From the NCBI RefSeq assembly GCF_036237315.1, contig NZ_CP108357.1:62001-126000 (forward strand): a stretch of 64,000 bases of DNA, read 5' to 3'. The notes under the pieces were generated by a model that saw nothing but the letters and a program-made list of their open reading frames with translations, was not told where the DNA came from and did not search any database. The position numbers and the translations under genes are program-made. Below are positions 59,822 to 64,000 of the stretch, piece after piece. How positions within the stretch are numbered: the first letter of the stretch is position 1; each line of letters starts with the position of its first letter. Origin of the DNA: Streptomyces sp. NBC_01351. GTDB lineage: Bacteria; Actinomycetota; Actinomycetes; Streptomycetales; Streptomycetaceae.

Positions 59822-60862
59822 GTGTGCCAGATGGACTGCAAGTATTTCACCGTCGTGGGCCCGGGAAGCGTCCTGCAGGAGGTGGAGCGGCGCTGGGAAC
59901 GGCTTGCCACCCCCGACAGGTATGGGGTGTATGCGGTGAAGCTTCGCCAGCTCGGCGACTACTACGAAGGCTTCCCACCGGACTGCCCCGGGGTTCTCAT
60001 CGCCTACACCGAAGAGCCCGTGGGCAGTATTGCCGCCGGCATGCTGCAGTCCGAACTGGCCTCGCTCCCTGTGGTGTGCGAGCCGGGCTATCAGTTCCAG
60101 GCCGCCTCGATCGGTCCGAGCTCGTCCTCGGGCGGGGCGGAGCCGGCAGCCGCCTTCGATCAACAGAACATCAACGTGGTGCTGAACAACCTGGGCGTCG
60201 GGGCGGCCGGGAAGGTCGCCGTCCTGGATTCAGGTGCGCCGTCCGGACTCGGCCAGATGATCGACTTCCTCGGCGCAGTACCGCGCGACAGGGCTGCCGC
60301 TGACCCGTTCGGGCACGCCACCGCGGTCATCGGTCTGCTCAGGGAGCTTCGGCCGAACGCCGACGTGATTCCCGTGCGCGTCCTGAACGACAAAGGGCTG
60401 GCCGACTCCTTCGCGGTCTTCCTGGCCCTCGCGTTCTGCCTCTGGGACTCCCCACACCGCCCCGACGTCGTCAACGCGAGCCTGACCACCCTCGCTGTGC
60501 CTCCTTGTGCGTCCTCGCTGGGCGGAACCCTGGCCTACGTGGCCGATCTCTGCGACAGCGCCAACGCCAACAAACCGCTGCCACCGCTGGTGACCGCCGC
60601 GGGCAACGCGCCCAACCCGCGCGTCCAGTACCCCGCTCTCCTCCCCCACGCCACCGTCGTGAAGGCAACCGACTTCACCGGAGCCGACGCCCCCTACAAC
60701 ATCACCAACTTCTCGGGCGTCACGGGAACCATCGCGTACGCCTACGGAGGAACAAAGGCGGATCCATTCGGCACACTTACCGACGCCGCGGGCAACACCA
60801 AGGACATCTTCGGAACCTCCTACGCAGCAGCCGTCCACACCGCCTCGCTCCTGCGCGCGTAA
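59822..60862 (+). CDS. Cytoplasmic subtilisin-like (S8) serine protease
   Basis: A 346-residue S8 protease with no signal peptide and no prodomain of the secreted type. The full catalytic set is visible: Asp136 in GKVAVLDSGAPSG, His165 in DPFGHATAVIGLL, the oxyanion Asn262 in VTAAGNAPNP, and Ser333 in FGTSYAAAVHT. An N-terminal region of about 120 residues (CKYFTVVGPGSVLQEVERRW, EGFPPDCPGVLIAYTEEP) precedes the catalytic core and may be a recognition or inhibitory domain. It starts at GTG 59822 (or ATG 59831) behind GGGAAGG. With the divergent membrane protein it forms a likely two-gene module. Confidence 0.85.
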   Translation: MCQMDCKYFTVVGPGSVLQEVERRWERLATPDRYGVYAVKLRQLGDYYEGFPPDCPGVLIAYTEEPVGSIAAGMLQSELASLPVVCEPGYQFQAASIGPSSSSGGAEPAAAFDQQNINVVLNNLGVGAAGKVAVLDSGAPSGLGQMIDFLGAVPRDRAAADPFGHATAVIGLLRELRPNADVIPVRVLNDKGLADSFAVFLALAFCLWDSPHRPDVVNASLTTLAVPPCASSLGGTLAYVADLCDSANANKPLPPLVTAAGNAPNPRVQYPALLPHATVVKATDFTGADAPYNITNFSGVTGTIAYAYGGTKADPFGTLTDAAGNTKDIFGTSYAAAVHTASLLRA

Positions 60863-61457
60863 GGGCGTCCAGACCCTCCGGCCAGGGACGCCGCCCGAGC
60901 AGTTCCGGCCGCGGCCGCCCTCCCCCATGTCCGCCCCGGACACCGGTGCGGCCAGCCAGGGATGGGCGGGTGTCACCTTGCGCGTCATCGCCCGTAGCCA
61001 GTCACGCCAGGATCGGAATTCCATGAGCGCGAGTTCAGCCAGGTCGACCACGGTGGTGCTCCCGCGGTGAGGCGGCTGTCTCTGCGCGGGCAAGGACTTC
61101 GGCGTGCTGTCTGAACCTCGCTCCTCGCCACCTTGGTGGCCGACGCCCTTTTGGCTGCCCTTTCGATCGGGCTCGGCTACACCGCGGCATTCGGCTGGCT
61201 CCGGCGGCCGGCGGGCAGTCGCCGACAGTGACGTGCGGCGGCGGCTGCTGGAGGTTCTCCACCCCGAGGTGGCACAGTCCACGTTCCGCCGGACGCTCCG
61301 TCACGATCATGCGCTTCCCTGAGTGGGTGCGGTGGCAGACAGCGCTGTCTGCCGCCTGGGCGAATCAGCTGGAATGCTGTTCCTCGCGGCGATCTGCTGC
61401 ACAAAAGCGTCGCGGTCGATGTACGGGTCGACGGCAGCGAGGACCGACCGCTCCGCA
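60863..61457. other. Non-coding or degraded sequence
   Basis: About 600 bp between the protease gene and the helicase scrap. Short coding-like pieces appear in different frames; around 61140-61215 the plus strand reads DALLAALSIGLGYTAAFGWL if a base is shifted, close to TM2 of the membrane protein at 58782 (FLAALSIVLGYAAAFGWL). This suggests a degraded second copy of that membrane gene's TM region. Confidence 0.45.
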
Positions 61458-61550
61458 GGCGTGTGGAGCTCCAACACCAAGACCCGGCGCGGCAAACTCA
61501 CCCAGGAGCAACTGGACGCGCTGCGGGAGCTAGGGGTGGACTCGGCGTAA
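61458..61550 (+). pseudogene. Second helicase, C-terminal scrap only
   Basis: The last 30 codons read GVWSSNTKTRRGKLTQEQLD then ALRELGVDSA, closely matching the end of the helicase at 58601. Everything upstream of it is lost. It is a separate paralogue, not a direct duplicate, since the DNA differs at many positions. Confidence 0.8.
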
Positions 61551-61570
61551 TCGCCGAGGATTCGGGTGCG

Positions 61571-61864
61571 TTAGCCGGCTTGGGGTTTGCGGCTTTGCAC
61601 CAGGTGGGGGTCATCAAAGATGATCACTTCCCACCACTCCCGAAAGACCGTGGGGTCATCGCCTTGCGGTTTTGCGACTCGCCGGATCTGGATGCCGGTG
61701 CCAAGGAGCTCGGATCCCTCCATGAAACGGGCTACGACGCTCAAGTCCTCGGTCAGGATGTACTTCGTCTCACGGGGGTTGGCGGTGTAGCCACCCGTCG
61801 AGTCGTCCGACACATCGCCTCCTTGCTGGGTCAGCGTGATCGTCTCAGCCTCTCCCGTTCGCAC
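61571..61864 (-). CDS. Possible small hypothetical protein, 97 aa
   Basis: A 97-residue frame (GTG start) with beta-rich sequence (TKYILTEDLSVVARFMEG, FREWWEVIIFDDPH). No ribosome site is clear and no family is recognised. Composition is coding-like. Confidence 0.45.
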   Translation of the reverse strand: MRTGEAETITLTQQGGDVSDDSTGGYTANPRETKYILTEDLSVVARFMEGSELLGTGIQIRRVAKPQGDDPTVFREWWEVIIFDDPHLVQSRKPQAG

Positions 61865-62045
61865 GCGAGCCCAGGCCAGACCTTCGCCTTGCGTGGCCTA
61901 TCGAGGGTCGCGCTGAGGGGCGGGCCGCCTGGGGCAACCGGTCTTTGTGATTGTTCGGTTACGTACGGCGTATGACCTGTGGTAGATCTGTGGATCTTCG
62001 GATCGTCCGGCCGGAGCATGGCTGACTCAAGGGTCGGTAGCGGGG

Positions 62046-63401
62046 GTGGGCGTGGTCGATGTGTTGGCGGACTCGGTGGGTGATCCCGAGCGCTTCGTTC
62101 ACCCGATTTTTCAGCTTCGCCCTGGCGAGGACAGCGGATCCGACACCCTTGGTTTGTATCGGTATCAGGCCGAGGTAGCAGCCCAGGCTTGTCTGGCCAT
62201 GCTCACCCAGGACGTCATCGACTATGTCGTGTGCGAGTGGCATGAGGACTTCGTCATCGCCTTCACGAATGGTGAGGTGGAGCTGGTCTCGGTCAAGCAC
62301 AGCAGCCGTACGCAGTGGACCCTGGCGGACCTCTGCAAGGACGGCGGGATAGCCCACCTGTTTGACCGGTGGTCCGCCTGCGGGCGCGCCAGCAACGTGC
62401 GGCTTCGCCTCACAACGAACGCACCTCTCAGTCCCGCGAAAGACAACGCTTCGGCTCTTGCCCGTATGTGCGGTCCAGACCCGGAGCTCACGACCGGTAG
62501 GGACGCCATGGCCAAGAGCCTGTCGCAGCACCTGCTGAAGGTTCGCTGGAAGCAGCCTTACGACAGCATCCCCGAGGTCCTGCCGGAACTGCGCAAGGTC
62601 AGCGACATCGCTGCCCCCCAGGATTTCATCGACCACGTGGCTGCCTTCATGACAGCGCTGGAGATCCAGTACAAGGGTGTGCCGTCCCATCGGCACATTA
62701 CGGACATCAACATCCGCCAGTTGCTTGAGCCGGCCATCGAAGACCTTCAGCTCGTTCACGTCGACGTGAACGCCAGCTATAGACGGATCATCGAACGAGT
62801 GGAACAGGCCAACCGAAGCGAGGGCGAGCGGGGGCAGCTGGCCGCCTACGTAGCCGACTCAAGTCGAGTCCGTTACGACACCCAGATCCTGCGACGTGTC
62901 GCGAGCCGTACGCTCTACCGCAAAACGATCTTGGACGAGTTCGTCTATCGGCAAGTAGCAGTGCCGACGTACAGCCGCGGCCAGGCGCCCATGATTGCCC
63001 CTGGGGGCGCGGCACTCCGTAAAAAGCTTGCTCGTGGTCAGGTGCCGTCTGACGAGGCCGCATACGCGGAGGAGCTCCGTTCGGCCTGGTATGTGACTTG
63101 GTCAGAGCGCTGTTCCGGGCTGGCTGGGGATGCCATGGACCTGGAGAACCTGCGCTTGGAGGTCGTGGATACCGTCTTCGACTGCCGGGCGCACGCGCAG
63201 AGCGAGGTCATTGACGGAGCTGCCTACGGACAGCGGATGAATCAGCTCATCAGGCAGCGCCTCACGCCCGAGGTCGTCGACACATCCCTCCCGTTCAAGA
63301 TCAACAAGCTTCACCTTCGGGGTCTGGCCTATCAACTCTGCGACGAGTGCCACTTCTACTTCTCCGCTCCCTTCGACGTCTCTGCCGGTGAAGCATCGTG
63401 A
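62046..63401 (+). CDS. DUF4297/Cap4-like nuclease of a conflict system
   Basis: A 451-residue protein. The N-terminal about 200 residues match DUF4297-type dsDNA nucleases: GLYRYQAEVAAQACLAMLTQ (the YQ helix), VVCEWHEDFVIAFTNGEVEL and VSVKHSSRTQWTLADL, giving Glu67-Asp68 ... Glu79 ... Lys84 of a PD-(D/E)xK core. A helical middle (YRRIIERVEQANRSEGERGQ) and a C-terminal domain (HLRGLAYQLCDECHFYFSAP) follow. Such nucleases degrade DNA during abortive phage defence when activated by partner proteins. GTG start choice among 62046 or 62052 is uncertain. It overlaps the next gene by 4 bp. Confidence 0.78.
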   Translation: MGVVDVLADSVGDPERFVHPIFQLRPGEDSGSDTLGLYRYQAEVAAQACLAMLTQDVIDYVVCEWHEDFVIAFTNGEVELVSVKHSSRTQWTLADLCKDGGIAHLFDRWSACGRASNVRLRLTTNAPLSPAKDNASALARMCGPDPELTTGRDAMAKSLSQHLLKVRWKQPYDSIPEVLPELRKVSDIAAPQDFIDHVAAFMTALEIQYKGVPSHRHITDINIRQLLEPAIEDLQLVHVDVNASYRRIIERVEQANRSEGERGQLAAYVADSSRVRYDTQILRRVASRTLYRKTILDEFVYRQVAVPTYSRGQAPMIAPGGAALRKKLARGQVPSDEAAYAEELRSAWYVTWSERCSGLAGDAMDLENLRLEVVDTVFDCRAHAQSEVIDGAAYGQRMNQLIRQRLTPEVVDTSLPFKINKLHLRGLAYQLCDECHFYFSAPFDVSAGEAS

Positions 63402-63970
63402 CGAACGGCGTCGAGCGCCTGGCCGCGGCTGCAGAGATCCGGCGTCAGGCCCGGGGCGACGAGCGGAGGGAAGCGCGCTACCACGAGGCCCGAGTTCTTC
63501 TGCTGATCGAGCGGTTCACCACGGCGAAGAGGTCGCTGGACGGCCTGACGAAGCTGGCCAAGCTGGACTTCCTCCTGCGCTACCCGACGATGCTGGAGCG
63601 TCTGCTCATCGAGCAAGGAGGAAGCTGGCCTCCGGGAGCGGAGCCCACGTCCTCAGAGCGGCTGGCTGTGGAGAGCCGCATGACCCGGTACAAGTACGGA
63701 CCCTGGGACCAGCGGTACTACAGCGTCCTAGGCTCCCTGGCCGGCCGCGCACTCATCACCTACAGCGGGTCAGGTCGCGCTCAGTTCCGCGTCACCGCAG
63801 ACGGAGCGATGGCCGCTTCGATGCTGGCGCAGACCGATGAGTGGGCCGTGGTGGCTCAGCGGACCGCCCTGCTGAAGAAGCACTTCAACAAGTCGGGATC
63901 GGCATTGAAGACCCTCATCTATGATCGCCTGCCCGACGCGGTGGACAGGCCCTTGCGGACCGAAATCTGA
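63398..63970 (+). CDS. Winged-helix 'middle component'-like protein
   Basis: A 190-residue protein with helices (ARYHEARVLLLIERFTTAKR), a winged-helix core (LDGLTKLAKLDFLLRYPTML, SRMTRYKYGPWDQRYYSVLG) and a wing (LAGRALITYSGSGRAQFRVT). Together with the flanking genes it matches the middle component of ABC-3C type systems: small winged-helix proteins located between a nuclease or effector gene and an SMC-like ATPase gene. GTG start overlaps the nuclease stop; its TGA overlaps the next ATG (TGATG). Identification rests on context plus fold impression. Confidence 0.65.
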   Translation: MTNGVERLAAAAEIRRQARGDERREARYHEARVLLLIERFTTAKRSLDGLTKLAKLDFLLRYPTMLERLLIEQGGSWPPGAEPTSSERLAVESRMTRYKYGPWDQRYYSVLGSLAGRALITYSGSGRAQFRVTADGAMAASMLAQTDEWAVVAQRTALLKKHFNKSGSALKTLIYDRLPDAVDRPLRTEI

Positions 63971-64000
63971 TGGCCGCCCACCTCCGATTCCTCGCCCTGA
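63970..64000 (+). CDS. Start of a third operon gene (partial), probably an ATPase
   Basis: Ten codons (MAAHLRFLAL) are visible before the window ends. The ATG overlaps the preceding TGA, so it belongs to the operon. Many SMC-like ATPases start with such a beta strand (RLRFLAL), so an ABC-type ATPase is the expectation, not an observation. Confidence 0.45.
   Translation, partial: MAAHLRFLAL

Overview
The window is high-GC actinobacterial DNA. Codon use, a WhiB-like regulator, SpdB/FtsK-type conjugation genes, DUF6197- and DUF6207-like proteins, RacP-like and I36-inhibitor-like proteins and accessory helicase-associated repeats all point to Streptomyces or a close relative. The content is that of a large accessory replicon (probably a linear plasmid) or a chromosome-arm region derived from one. 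I see no telomere, no recognisable replication initiator, no rRNA and no tRNA.

Layout. 0.8-4.5 kb: a small XRE regulator, a HAD phosphatase, an NAD(P)-binding 6PGDH-like enzyme, and two overlapping P-loop kinase genes on the opposite strand, one carrying an N-terminal HTH. 4.7-18.1 kb: a conjugation and spread module of the Streptomyces type. A divergent GntR (KorSA-like) regulator faces a long plus-strand series of small genes, WhiB-like proteins, a DUF2637/SpdB2-like membrane protein, several membrane or Pro/Thr-rich proteins, an FtsK/TraB-type DNA pump and small trailing genes. Many cassettes are separated by long perfect hairpins. 18.2-21.7 kb: a ParA/ParB partition locus set among five perfect and one imperfect copies of one palindrome, almost certainly its centromere (parS-like); one copy lies inside parB. 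21.7-25.3 kb: a three-gene minus operon (unknown, sigma-like, TPR+IclR fusion) divergent from a plus-strand gene. 25.7-28 kb: a MobF (TrwC-like) relaxase without a helicase domain. 28.4-32.1 kb: at least a dozen copies of the 9-mer GGGCAAGCC, mostly in inverted pairs, then a 25-bp tandem repeat and an AT-rich palindrome. This is the best candidate for a replication origin or another protein-binding locus.

32.4-49.3 kb is an insertion graveyard: an IS110 element; a truncated zinc-hook ATPase; an IS5-type transposase gene cut in two by a 4.0-kb element with two tyrosine recombinases; an intact 1,072-bp IS5-family element with a CTAG target duplication and a -1 frameshift signal; remnants of a WYL regulator, an ATP-dependent DNA ligase and an HNH nuclease; and a 474-bp IS21-like non-autonomous element. 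Secreted or surface genes (I36 inhibitor, lipoproteins, OmpA-like, PI-PLC-like, ricin-B lectin) are interspersed up to 56 kb, with an XRE/NB-ARC/TPR regulator split by a frameshift.

56-64 kb looks like a defence region. A helicase lacking its ATP-binding N-terminus and a C-terminal scrap of a second helicase flank a divergent pair: a three-TM membrane protein and a signal-less cytoplasmic subtilisin-like protease with a complete D/H/N/S set. After that comes an overlapping operon of a DUF4297/Cap4-like nuclease, a winged-helix 'middle component'-like protein and the first codons of a third gene cut by the window end, resembling an ABC-3C style three-component conflict system. The divergent protease/membrane pair is the strongest candidate here for an undescribed system.
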